64,000 bases of DNA, from assembly GCA_045613745.1 (NCBI GenBank), contig JAZLBP010000010.1, forward strand, positions 124,001 to 188,000. The letters are read 5' to 3'. Of this stretch, positions 49,555 through 57,205 are shown piece by piece; the stretch's first letter is position 1, and each line of letters starts with the position of its first letter. The stretch is from UBA940 sp045613745. Its GTDB lineage: Bacteria; Bacteroidota; Bacteroidia; Bacteroidales; Rikenellaceae. Below the pieces are notes generated by a model. That model made no database searches. It was not told the origin of the DNA and worked only from the letters and a program-made list of their open reading frames with translations. A program made the translations under genes and the position numbers.

Positions 49555-50652
49555 CTACCTCTTGGTGTTTGGCTTCGACACACACAGGCGTTGCTGGCGA
49601 TCGGCCACAAAGCGGGCGAAGCGGTGGTACAGAGCAACGTCATCGGCATTGGGCGAGTTTTTGAGTTCCCACAGCGCGCCTTCGTCCTGGTAGTAGGCAA
49701 TCGGGCCGTCGGCCATACCCGTTTCGGTGAACACCTCCATATAATCCACAAGGCGGTCGGAGCAGTCGGGGTCAGGAGTGGAGGCCTTGACGGCGTGCAT
49801 ATCGTACTCCAGTTCCATAAACATATCGTGCTCCTTGGCAAACTTCACAGCATCGTAGAGTCGCTCGCGATAGACAACCCTGCGCGGAAAGGCGTAGTTG
49901 GGTTGGTAGTAGGCGGCATCGAATCCCATCTGCTTCCACTCGGCGGCACCTGCAGCATTATAATAAGGTATCCAGATGGTCTTCATTCCGAGGCTGCGGA
50001 TGTGGGCAGTGAGTGTGGGTAGCATAGTAAGTCCCGAGTTCTTGTCCTCGGCCAGCCAGTAGAATCCCGCCAGCGAGAGGTTCTTAAACTTTTCCTGCGC
50101 AAAACGCTCGCGCACCATATCGATAAACCAGTGGCACGCCTCAATGCGATCGGCGGTGGAGTGGAAGTCGAGGGCGCGGCCGTTAAGTTCGCCCCAGTTG
50201 GTTTGGTCCTCGGTGGGCACGGGGATAAACATCACCACCTGACGTTTGTATTTAGGGCGACCAATCTCGCGCGCTACCTCTTCGAGTGCATTGTCGAGGT
50301 TGCGCACCGGAACTTGGAGCATAGTATCCACAATCTGTACCCAGTCGGCTTTGGTTGTACCGATTTCGTTGCGGGGGTGGGTCGGGCGGAAAGCGGGCTC
50401 GAAGAAGCGACCCGTGCCGGTGTGGAGCTCGAGCAGCAGGAAGGTATCGAACAGATAGTGAGTCTGCCCCGTCGAGTCGGTATAGGCTACGTGGGTGCGC
50501 GCCCAATCCTCGTCCCAAGCGATGGAGCGATAGCGGCTGCCGTAATAGACAAGATCCACGTCGTGCATATTGGCAACGTTTCGGGGGCGTGCGGCAGAGG
50601 CCGAAATGAGCGCAGACAGAGTCGCAATCAGTAGCAGGAAAAGGCGTTTCAT
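49555..50652 (-). CDS. DUF4855 secreted protein
   Basis: A 365-residue exported protein. The signal peptide MKRLFLLLIATLSALISASA is followed by a DUF4855 domain over most of the length (DVDLVYYGSRY, then VMFIPVPTEDQTNWGELNGR and GFYWLAEDK, GMKTIWIPYYNA). The alternating strand and helix pattern with conserved acidic and aromatic residues suggests a TIM-barrel, possibly acting on glycans, but this is inference; the family is uncharacterised. The start is set at the signal-peptide methionine rather than the frame from 50874. Confidence 0.8.
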   Translation of the reverse strand: MKRLFLLLIATLSALISASAARPRNVANMHDVDLVYYGSRYRSIAWDEDWARTHVAYTDSTGQTHYLFDTFLLLELHTGTGRFFEPAFRPTHPRNEIGTTKADWVQIVDTMLQVPVRNLDNALEEVAREIGRPKYKRQVVMFIPVPTEDQTNWGELNGRALDFHSTADRIEACHWFIDMVRERFAQEKFKNLSLAGFYWLAEDKNSGLTMLPTLTAHIRSLGMKTIWIPYYNAAGAAEWKQMGFDAAYYQPNYAFPRRVVYRERLYDAVKFAKEHDMFMELEYDMHAVKASTPDPDCSDRLVDYMEVFTETGMADGPIAYYQDEGALWELKNSPNADDVALYHRFARFVADRQQRLCVSKPNTKR

Positions 50653-50800
50653 ATATATAATATATTTTAAAGGTATAGAATCGTTCCGCGGAATCAACCA
50701 AAGGAGGTCAGAACAGACGGCACGCTCCACTACAAATTTAAAACTTTTTTCGGAGTTTTCTTGCATCGAAATAAAATATCCTCTACTTTTGCGCCCACAT

Positions 50801-50871
50801 TGAGCTATGGTGTAATGGTAACACAACAGTCTCTGGATCTGTTTTTCTTGGTTCAAGTCCGAGTAGCTCAA
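50801..50871 (+). tRNA. tRNA-Gln (CTG)
   Basis: A 71-base cloverleaf with U1-A72 (TGAGCTA/TAGCTCA), the weak first pair typical of tRNA-Gln, and anticodon CTG. The last anticodon-stem pair (31-39) is a U-U mismatch. The promoter TACTTTTG is at 50784-50791, and a terminator (GCCGTC/GACGGC, T-run) follows at 50881-50910. Confidence 0.9.
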
Positions 50872-50880
50872 CACCCCAAG

Positions 50881-50910
50881 GGGCCGTCCACTGCGACGGC
50901 TCTTTTTTTT
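50881..50910 (+). terminator. tRNA-Gln terminator
   Basis: GCCGTC-N6-GACGGC stem followed by TCTTTTTTTT. Confidence 0.88.
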
Positions 50911-50954
50911 GTGGGGTAAGGCAAGCGGCGTTCCCCCACCCGACCCTCGGGCAC

Positions 50955-50988
50955 AAAAAAGGTGGTCATCCCTTAAAGGACAACCACC
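50955..50988 (-). terminator. Terminator of the DUF2147 gene
   Basis: GGTGGTTGTCC pairs with GGATGACCACC (one mismatch) on the minus strand, followed by a T-run. Confidence 0.85.
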
Positions 50989-51009
50989 TCAACTCAATGG
51001 GCAGGATAA

Positions 51010-51465
51010 TTACTCCTCTATACGAGTCCAGTACAAAGTTACTCCCAAGCCCATAATGGTACCACGAAGTTTGAGCTTATCGGCAGTCTCAAACTGAGCT
51101 GTGGCATTAACTTTCAGACCTTTGGTGGGGTCATAGATTTTGGCTCCGCCCCACATCTTCTCGGCAGCGTCATAGCGCAGACCCTCAACCAGCAGGATGT
51201 TATCCACATCCACATTGCGAAGGGCTTTGTCGGGATTCTTCACATCCTTACGTTTGTTGCCGTTCTCGTCGTAGGGGTTCTCAACCCAAATTACTCGTGC
51301 GTCATAGGTTCCGTCGGCTTGTTTGGTCACTCGCACTTTACTCTTACTTCCGCCGCGGTCTGTGAGGTATGTTCCAACGATTTCATCAGCCTTGGTGTTA
51401 AGACCTTGACCGAACGCCACCATAGTCATCATAACTGCACAGATTGTCAAAAAAAATCTTTTCAT
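51010..51465 (-). CDS. DUF2147 exported protein
   Basis: A 151-residue protein with a signal peptide (MKRFFLTICAVMMTMVAFG) and a DUF2147 domain over the mature part: IVGTYLTDRGGSKSKVRV, GTYDARVIWVENP and IMGLGVTLYWTR are its landmarks. Members are small periplasmic beta proteins of unknown function, some lipid-binding. The promoter TATCTTTG (51502-51495) shows it is expressed alone. Confidence 0.88.
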   Translation of the reverse strand: MKRFFLTICAVMMTMVAFGQGLNTKADEIVGTYLTDRGGSKSKVRVTKQADGTYDARVIWVENPYDENGNKRKDVKNPDKALRNVDVDNILLVEGLRYDAAEKMWGGAKIYDPTKGLKVNATAQFETADKLKLRGTIMGLGVTLYWTRIEE

Positions 51466-51526
51466 AAGATGTTTGTTTTAGTGAATTTCACCAGCAAAGA
51501 TAGTGGATTCTTCCGAAAAATCCAAA

Positions 51527-54373
51527 CTACAAGGGGATACCCAAGTTGACATAGGTCAACACACCACGTCGATCGGAGGGCTTGGCAACGGTCAGTGTAA
51601 TGGAGGTTGTCGAGCTGGCATTCATACGGATGGGCACCACATCCAGCGACACACTGCCGCCATAGGAGTAGAGGTTGTGCCAAGCATCATCAAATGTCTG
51701 GTAATGAGCATAATCCACGAAAGCCCCAACACGAATACGACGCAAGAACAGAATACCCGGAACACCCCAATCGGGATAGGCCACGGGGAGTTTGTAGTCC
51801 AGCGAAGTGCCTATATACTGCTTGGGCGAGAAGTTAAACTCGGCGCCACGCGGGAAAACATCCTTGACACGGAAGCCGAAAAGTCCATCGCCGGGCGAGG
51901 CCTGATAGGAGAATTGCAATTGGGTGCTGTGGTGTGCAGCAGCGCCAGGCAGATAACCGCGCGCGCTGACCAGATATGTATTGCGGAAGTTGCTATTTAC
52001 GGGATTCGACACAAAGGCCGCCTGCAAGGCATAGCCCCACTTGGGCGCAAAGTCGCGGTGAGCCAAACGCACTTGATCGGCATAGCCAAGCGAGCCTGTC
52101 AGACGATAGACACCCGTAACGGGGCTGTCGCCCTGATAGAACATATCGTTGGTATAGCTAAATCCCAGCGAGGGGGTCAGTTGGCGCAGGTGGTAACCCG
52201 AGCCGAGCCACAAGGGTTGCGACACTGCAAGTGACACATTCAGAGCCTGTTTAAGCATCGGTAGAGGAGCGCCCTCGGGGCGATTATAGAGCAGTTGATT
52301 GCCGCCGCCATAGGTCGTTGCAAATGAGATTTTCGGGCCCCAGCCACTATAATCAAAGCCCACGCGATAACGGTGGCCAATGGTCTTGCCCCAACCCCAA
52401 CTTGCGTAGCACACCATACTTGACAGCAGGTTTTGCGACATTATGGTAGCGCCCCAATGCAGATCGGGAGCACCTCCGTCAAGCAGCGTCAGGGGATTCA
52501 TCTCCAACGGCGCCCAGCTATGCAGATTAATACCATTCAGACTCTTGCGATAGCGGCGAGCGGGAATACGAACTCGCGCCGCAGAATCAACCGCAGGCGT
52601 GATAATCACCGAGTCGAGGTTTATGACATTCCATTTGGTGGTGGGAGGGTTTACAAGATTGACGGGCAGGCGGCGATATGGCTGCTCGGTGCGAGTAGCA
52701 AGTTGTTGAACGGCAAGGTGATATCCCAAGCTGTCGTAGGTTGTGACAACAGCGCGCTCACCCGACGCATCGGGCGTGGGTTGGAACGAGCCGTAGGCTG
52801 ACTCCGTAAGGCGGTATTCGGTGCGGGTGGCGAGGTCCAGTGCGTGTGCCTCGTCTTTACCCGAAACAATCGAGCCAAAGTAGAGAGTTCCGCCCTTGGC
52901 GCGTAGGTCGCTCATAGTGATGAATCGCGGTTCGGTAAGCTCCTCGTAGCCCGACCAATCCTCTTTGAGCGCACCAATCCAGCAGCCTCGCTGATCGACA
53001 GCCATAAAGTACAATCGGCGAGTGACATCATCCCACGCAAGGCCGCGAATCTCGACATCGGGGGCAAATTCGTAGCAGTGCAGTTCCTTCTCGAATCCGT
53101 GGCGGATGGCAAAATGGCCGTCGTAACTCCACGTTACATAGCACAAGCGGTCGTCGTCGGTGGGAGTCGGAAAAAAAACCTGATGGGGCGAGGCAACACT
53201 ATACTTGCGGTTGCTCGAAATGTCGTAGAAACAGAGCTGGGAGTTCACCCTCTCCTGCCACACCTTCGAGTTGCGATACTCCGTCCAAAAGACTCTGCCA
53301 TAGCCGATTGCGGGACGCGAGTTCACAACTCCCGTACGTTTAAGCACACGCTCGCTACCAGTGCGGACGTCGGTTATAACGAGGGCTGAGGTGTTATCTA
53401 AATCCTCTTTGAGCGCAATTACCGTCGAGTCATTGAGCCACTGCGGATGGGAGTATGTGGTATAGGAGTTTGTGGTGGTTGCAATCTTTCGCGCCGAGTC
53501 ATCGACCTTGGGCAGCGAGTCCCAGAAGTTCTCCAAGTCATCGAACGTGCGACGCAGGAAGTCTGTACCCCACATACCATAATTCAGGCGGATGTAGATG
53601 GCGCGCGGGATGAGCAGAATGGGGAAGTTGGAGCTAAATCGCGATGTTCGGTCCCAAATGTCCTGTCCAAGGTTTTCGTATCCCCAGCGCGTCATTTGGT
53701 AACCCATTTTGTAGTGGTCGGGGATGTGGTATTTGTAGGAGCCGCAGAACCAGCGGTCCATTTTCCAGCGAGGGGTATCGAAATTGCGCATCGCGCGATA
53801 CTCCATAGTGAACGAGGGTTGCAGCGCGCGGCCATAGGTTGTCATCTGGGTCTCGGCCATAACGGCATCGCCCTCCATAAACCACGGGCCCAATACAAGC
53901 GAACTGACAAGCAGACCCTGCTGACCCAAGATGTAGGAGATAGCCTTGATGGTCGAGCGGTCAACATTGTTGAACTGCACACTGTGGCGGTATTCGTGTG
54001 CAATGAGCTGTTTCATCCACGGCTCGGCAAATCCATCCACACCGGGGAACGAAACCAGCTCGATGCGTTTGGGGGCATAGACAACCATACCGTTCGAGAT
54101 CATATTCTGCGTCTGCATAATCACAGGAGTGCGCGCAGGGCCTCGACTGAAACCATAGGAGATATGCGGGCGCAGGGTGTCCATCAGCAACAGAGCGCTG
54201 TGGGCATTGCGTTCCCAATAGGTGGGGTAAATGAGTTGAACACTGTCGGTACGCAGGTGATTCCATTTGATGCTCGACGGCGAGGCACCCCAGCTATAAT
54301 ACTGCGCAACAGCAGGCAGCACCGACCACAAGGCCAGCGCCACGCACAGCACTATTTTTTTCAGCAGCTTCAC
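51527..54373 (-). CDS. Outer-membrane protein with gluzincin peptidase domain
   Basis: A 948-residue exported protein in three parts. After the signal peptide (MKLLKKIVLCVALALWSVLPAVA), residues about 25-280 carry HEYRH (126-130) and, 37 residues later, WFMEGDA with Glu167, the third zinc ligand of gluzincin metallopeptidases. Residues about 300-590 look like a TolB/WD-like beta propeller (repeated short strands, e.g. DDDRLCYVTWSYDGHF). Residues about 640-948 have alternating aromatic residues like a beta barrel (FDYSGWGPKISFATTYGGGNQ). Automated annotation often labels such proteins TolB-like. I infer a metallopeptidase displayed at the outer membrane; substrate unknown. It is 21 bases after the SUI1 gene on the same strand. 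Confidence 0.72.
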   Translation of the reverse strand: MKLLKKIVLCVALALWSVLPAVAQYYSWGASPSSIKWNHLRTDSVQLIYPTYWERNAHSALLLMDTLRPHISYGFSRGPARTPVIMQTQNMISNGMVVYAPKRIELVSFPGVDGFAEPWMKQLIAHEYRHSVQFNNVDRSTIKAISYILGQQGLLVSSLVLGPWFMEGDAVMAETQMTTYGRALQPSFTMEYRAMRNFDTPRWKMDRWFCGSYKYHIPDHYKMGYQMTRWGYENLGQDIWDRTSRFSSNFPILLIPRAIYIRLNYGMWGTDFLRRTFDDLENFWDSLPKVDDSARKIATTTNSYTTYSHPQWLNDSTVIALKEDLDNTSALVITDVRTGSERVLKRTGVVNSRPAIGYGRVFWTEYRNSKVWQERVNSQLCFYDISSNRKYSVASPHQVFFPTPTDDDRLCYVTWSYDGHFAIRHGFEKELHCYEFAPDVEIRGLAWDDVTRRLYFMAVDQRGCWIGALKEDWSGYEELTEPRFITMSDLRAKGGTLYFGSIVSGKDEAHALDLATRTEYRLTESAYGSFQPTPDASGERAVVTTYDSLGYHLAVQQLATRTEQPYRRLPVNLVNPPTTKWNVINLDSVIITPAVDSAARVRIPARRYRKSLNGINLHSWAPLEMNPLTLLDGGAPDLHWGATIMSQNLLSSMVCYASWGWGKTIGHRYRVGFDYSGWGPKISFATTYGGGNQLLYNRPEGAPLPMLKQALNVSLAVSQPLWLGSGYHLRQLTPSLGFSYTNDMFYQGDSPVTGVYRLTGSLGYADQVRLAHRDFAPKWGYALQAAFVSNPVNSNFRNTYLVSARGYLPGAAAHHSTQLQFSYQASPGDGLFGFRVKDVFPRGAEFNFSPKQYIGTSLDYKLPVAYPDWGVPGILFLRRIRVGAFVDYAHYQTFDDAWHNLYSYGGSVSLDVVPIRMNASSTTSITLTVAKPSDRRGVLTYVNLGIPL

Positions 54374-54394
54374 CCCTTATGCAAGTTATGTGAA

Positions 54395-54742
54395 TTAACC
54401 TTTTTTGGTGCGAGAGTAGCCCTCTTTGAGCAGCAGCTCGGTAAGGCGGTCGCGCACATCACCCTGTATAATAATCATACCATCCTTGGCCGAGCCACCC
54501 GTACCAAGGCGACTTTTGAGCAGTTTACCCAGCGCTTCGAGGTCGTCGTCCGAGCCTTCGAAGCCCGCCACGATGGTTACGGTCTTGCCGCCACGTCCCT
54601 TGCGCTCGATTCTCACGCGCAGATTTTGGCGGTCGGGGGCAAGAGTTTCAACCTCGGGGGTATCATCCTCGGTGGTATATTGAAAGTCAGGCGAGGTGGA
54701 GAACACCACACCCAGACGTGCTTTCCAATCGTTGTTGCTCAT
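54395..54742 (-). CDS. SUI1/eIF1-family protein (YciH-like)
   Basis: A 115-residue cytoplasmic protein with a C-terminal SUI1 domain (about 38-112): LRVRIERKGRGGKTVTIVAGFEG, GTGGSAKDG, IIIQGDVRDRLTELL. It is the bacterial YciH type, related to eIF1. It may affect start-codon selection, but the bacterial role is unclear. The promoter TAACTTTG (54780-54773) drives it; the outer-membrane protein gene lies 21 bases downstream, so the two may share an mRNA. Confidence 0.92.
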   Translation of the reverse strand: MSNNDWKARLGVVFSTSPDFQYTTEDDTPEVETLAPDRQNLRVRIERKGRGGKTVTIVAGFEGSDDDLEALGKLLKSRLGTGGSAKDGMIIIQGDVRDRLTELLLKEGYSRTKKG

Positions 54743-54885
54743 AGTTGAAGGATTGTGTTATATAATACGGTACAAAGTTACACTTTTTTTTCAAGCCTTG
54801 CAACCCGCAAAGTGGTACATACTTTGCATAAAGGGTCGTTGCAGAAGATTATTTTGCAGGATTATTCAATTAAAATTTAGTGATT

Positions 54886-55560
54886 ATGAAAAAACTTGTA
54901 CTTGGATTGATGTTGATGGCAGCCGCCACCGCTTGTCAAGACCGCCACTGGACACCACAACAACGCGCCCGTCTGCGCGAACAAATTCGTGCCTACCGCG
55001 AGTGGAGCTACATCCAAAATATGAACGAAGCGGAGTTCCTGATGCTCACCGACGACGTGGCAGCGCTCATCGAAGGCAACTATGCCAACCTCACTGCATT
55101 CAACAACACACCCGGCTCGAACGACTCGATAACGACAGCCGTTGTGGGTGTGGTGGCAAACTACATCACAACCGATGCGCGCAATATGCGCTACTTGTTC
55201 CCCTACCACCACCTCGTACGCCAAGGCATACTGCCCGACGGAATGGGCCGCGAACACATCCGCGACTTCTATAAGTGTATGGCCTCGAAAATCAACAGCG
55301 GCTATGTGTCGATGGAGAGCTTCTTGTGGGCGGCAATGCAGAACAAGATTGACGCAACGATAGTGGGCTCAATCCAACGCGACTGCGCAGGTCAGGTGCT
55401 CGGCACATCGTCGGCCTTTGGCGAGGACACCCACGCCGAAGCGACAGAGCACACTCCCCACAAGGACAAACACGACAAGACCAAAGGCAAAGACGACAAG
55501 AAAAAGTCGGACGACGGCAAGGACAAACCCAAGACCGACGACAAAAAGGAGAGCAAATAG
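54886..55560 (+). CDS. Lysine-rich tailed lipoprotein, unknown function
   Basis: A 224-residue lipoprotein; lipobox ATAC puts the lipidated Cys at residue 17. A helical domain (about 25-180) contains WSYIQNMNEAEFLMLTDDVAALIEGNYANL. The last about 45 residues are a Lys/Asp/Glu tail of low complexity (HDKTKGKDDKKKSDDGKD). The ATG after a GTG-ATT is the likely start because it gives a standard signal peptide. No domain is recognised. It precedes the YtxH/holin-like cluster but has a separate promoter region from it. Confidence 0.72.
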   Translation: MKKLVLGLMLMAAATACQDRHWTPQQRARLREQIRAYREWSYIQNMNEAEFLMLTDDVAALIEGNYANLTAFNNTPGSNDSITTAVVGVVANYITTDARNMRYLFPYHHLVRQGILPDGMGREHIRDFYKCMASKINSGYVSMESFLWAAMQNKIDATIVGSIQRDCAGQVLGTSSAFGEDTHAEATEHTPHKDKHDKTKGKDDKKKSDDGKDKPKTDDKKESK

Positions 55561-55622
55561 CTGCACGTTCGGGCGCAGCGACGGCGCAGAAGTCCGAATT
55601 TTGCAGTTTCGCAGATAATAAT

Positions 55623-55630
55623 TAATTTTG
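55623..55630 (+). promoter_or_regulatory. Promoter of the YtxH-holin cluster
   Basis: TAATTTTG with TTG 19 bp upstream (55601-55603), just before the YtxH start. This shows that the cluster is separately transcribed from the lipoprotein gene. Confidence 0.6.
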
Positions 55631-55655
55631 TTGAATCATTTAATGCTTAAAAACA

Positions 55656-55883
55656 ATGAAAGCTATTGAATGTGTGGGCGCTATCATCGGCGGAATGTTG
55701 GTGGGATGTGCCTGGGGAATGTTGTTCGCTCCCCGGTCAGGCGAACAAACACGAGCCGACATCAAACACTTTTTTGATGACGAACTCGAAAAGTACCGCG
55801 GCAAATGTCGCTGCATATCGGACAAACTCAAAGAAGAGGTGGACGATATAAAGCAAGCGGTTGCCACCGAAATGGCCAAGTAA
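55656..55883 (+). CDS. YtxH-domain membrane protein
   Basis: A 75-residue protein. The N-terminal membrane helix is GAIIGGMLVGCAWGMLFAPRSGEQTRADI, which is the YtxH signature (a glycine-rich helix followed by LFAPRSG). A charged helical tail follows. Such proteins often associate with membrane stress operons. First of three tightly spaced genes. Confidence 0.88.
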   Translation: MKAIECVGAIIGGMLVGCAWGMLFAPRSGEQTRADIKHFFDDELEKYRGKCRCISDKLKEEVDDIKQAVATEMAK

Positions 55884-55921
55884 AATCAACATTAACAGCA
55901 ACGCTTAACCACTTTTTGTAA

Positions 55922-56296
55922 ATGGAAAAACAGAAAAACACCGGCCCGCTTGGGTTTGTGAGCGAAGATGTCAAGGAGTACATCTCGCTGAGGATTAAAT
56001 CTTTGAAATTAACTGCAGTCGAGAACCTTTCGACGTTTGTCAGCAGTGCATTTGGCGTGTTGGTGTTCGTGTTGTGCCTGATGGTCGCGTTGCTGTTGTT
56101 GACCTTCGGATTCACTCTCTGGTTGGGCGAGTTGCTGGGTAACCACGCACTTGCCTTTGCCATTGTCGGAGCATTCTTCCTTGTGGTGTCGGCTGTGGCC
56201 TTTGCGCTGCGCGACCGACTGATTGCCAACACAATGGTGCGCCAATTCAGCAAAATGTTTTTCTCAACCCGCCAATCTTCCGAGGACGATGAATAA
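55922..56296 (+). CDS. Holin-superfamily III-like membrane protein
   Basis: A 124-residue protein with two membrane helices (about 43-66 and 74-96) joined by a short turn, and helical amphipathic ends. This fits the putative actinobacterial Holin-X/holin superfamily III group found in many chromosomes outside phages. No phage genes are nearby, so a lytic role is not implied. Its stop overlaps the next gene's start by 8 bases. Confidence 0.8.
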   Translation: MEKQKNTGPLGFVSEDVKEYISLRIKSLKLTAVENLSTFVSSAFGVLVFVLCLMVALLLLTFGFTLWLGELLGNHALAFAIVGAFFLVVSAVAFALRDRLIANTMVRQFSKMFFSTRQSSEDDE

Positions 56297-56864
56297 AGGA
56301 CGTTTCAGCGACCAAAGATTGGCGCAAATTTCGTCGCTCAAGGAGCTGCGAAACACCAAACAGAAAATCAACAACCGAATCGAGGTTTTGGAGGATAAAT
56401 TCGAGCACAACCGCTGGTCGGTGCTGAATATCGAGGGCGCAATGCAGGGTCTTGCCAACAAGGTTGAGAGCGTACGCGAGGCGTGGGAGCGCATCACCGA
56501 AGCTGCACGCATTGTGCGCGAGAAGGGCGAGAAGTGCCTGACCAAAGCCAAGGAGAAAATCAAGGAGAAGGTTACCGAGAAGGTCAAAGAGGTTAAGTCG
56601 CGCGCAAAACGCACCAAAAAGTCGGCCGACACCGAGCCTAAACAACTTGCCGCCGAGCCCGCCGCCAAACAACTGCCCACCGCCGAGCCCATAGCACAAG
56701 AGGCCGCTGTCGAGGTAGTAGAGGTGGCTGAGGTTGCCATCGACACTCCTCAAACCGAGGGCGAGAACACCATCGAGGCCAAGAGCAAGTCGCGCCGCCG
56801 TCGCAGCAACCGCCGTCGCAAACCTGCTGCCAAGTCGGCAGAGAACACCGCTTCGGAGAACTAA
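56289..56864 (+). CDS. Coiled-coil basic protein of the YtxH cluster
   Basis: A 191-residue soluble protein. A helical coiled-coil-like region covers about 1-115 (SSLKELRNTKQKINNRIEVLEDKF and onward). An Ala/Pro/Glu-rich linker follows, and the end is strongly basic (SKSRRRRSNRRRKPAAK). The start MNKGRFSDQ is used because the longer frame from 56223 lies wholly inside the preceding gene. The basic end could contact nucleic acid or membrane lipids. Function unknown. Confidence 0.78.
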   Translation: MNKGRFSDQRLAQISSLKELRNTKQKINNRIEVLEDKFEHNRWSVLNIEGAMQGLANKVESVREAWERITEAARIVREKGEKCLTKAKEKIKEKVTEKVKEVKSRAKRTKKSADTEPKQLAAEPAAKQLPTAEPIAQEAAVEVVEVAEVAIDTPQTEGENTIEAKSKSRRRRSNRRRKPAAKSAENTASEN

Positions 56865-56894
56865 CCGCGACTGCCGAAGAGCCACACACACTTT

Positions 56895-56930
56895 AAGCTG
56901 TCCGACCATCGTGGTCAGGCAGCTTTTTTT
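56895..56930 (+). terminator. Terminator of the YtxH cluster
   Basis: AAGCTGTCCGACCA pairs with TGGTCAGGCAGCTT with one bulge, followed by T-run. The remaining gap to 57205 holds the next promoter and the TAA tract. Confidence 0.85.
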
Positions 56931-57014
56931 ACGCTTTTTTATGACTTTTTCGGCACCATCCACCAAACAAAACATTCGAATTAAAAGACATTTTCCAAAG
57001 CTCGCAACTCACTG

Positions 57015-57094
<80 letters not shown>

Positions 57095-57205
57095 TCCCAA
57101 ATGCGTTGTTGATTATTAATTTTCACACAAAACGCAGCCGAATTTGATAATTTTTAACCTTTATAATTACTTCTCTTAATTTTTTAAAACTTAATTTCAG
57201 GCGCT

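Noticed and set aside
55922..56296. Prophage or lysis module
   Set aside because: The holin-like protein belongs to a family common in chromosomes, and no endolysin, capsid, integrase or other phage gene is present.
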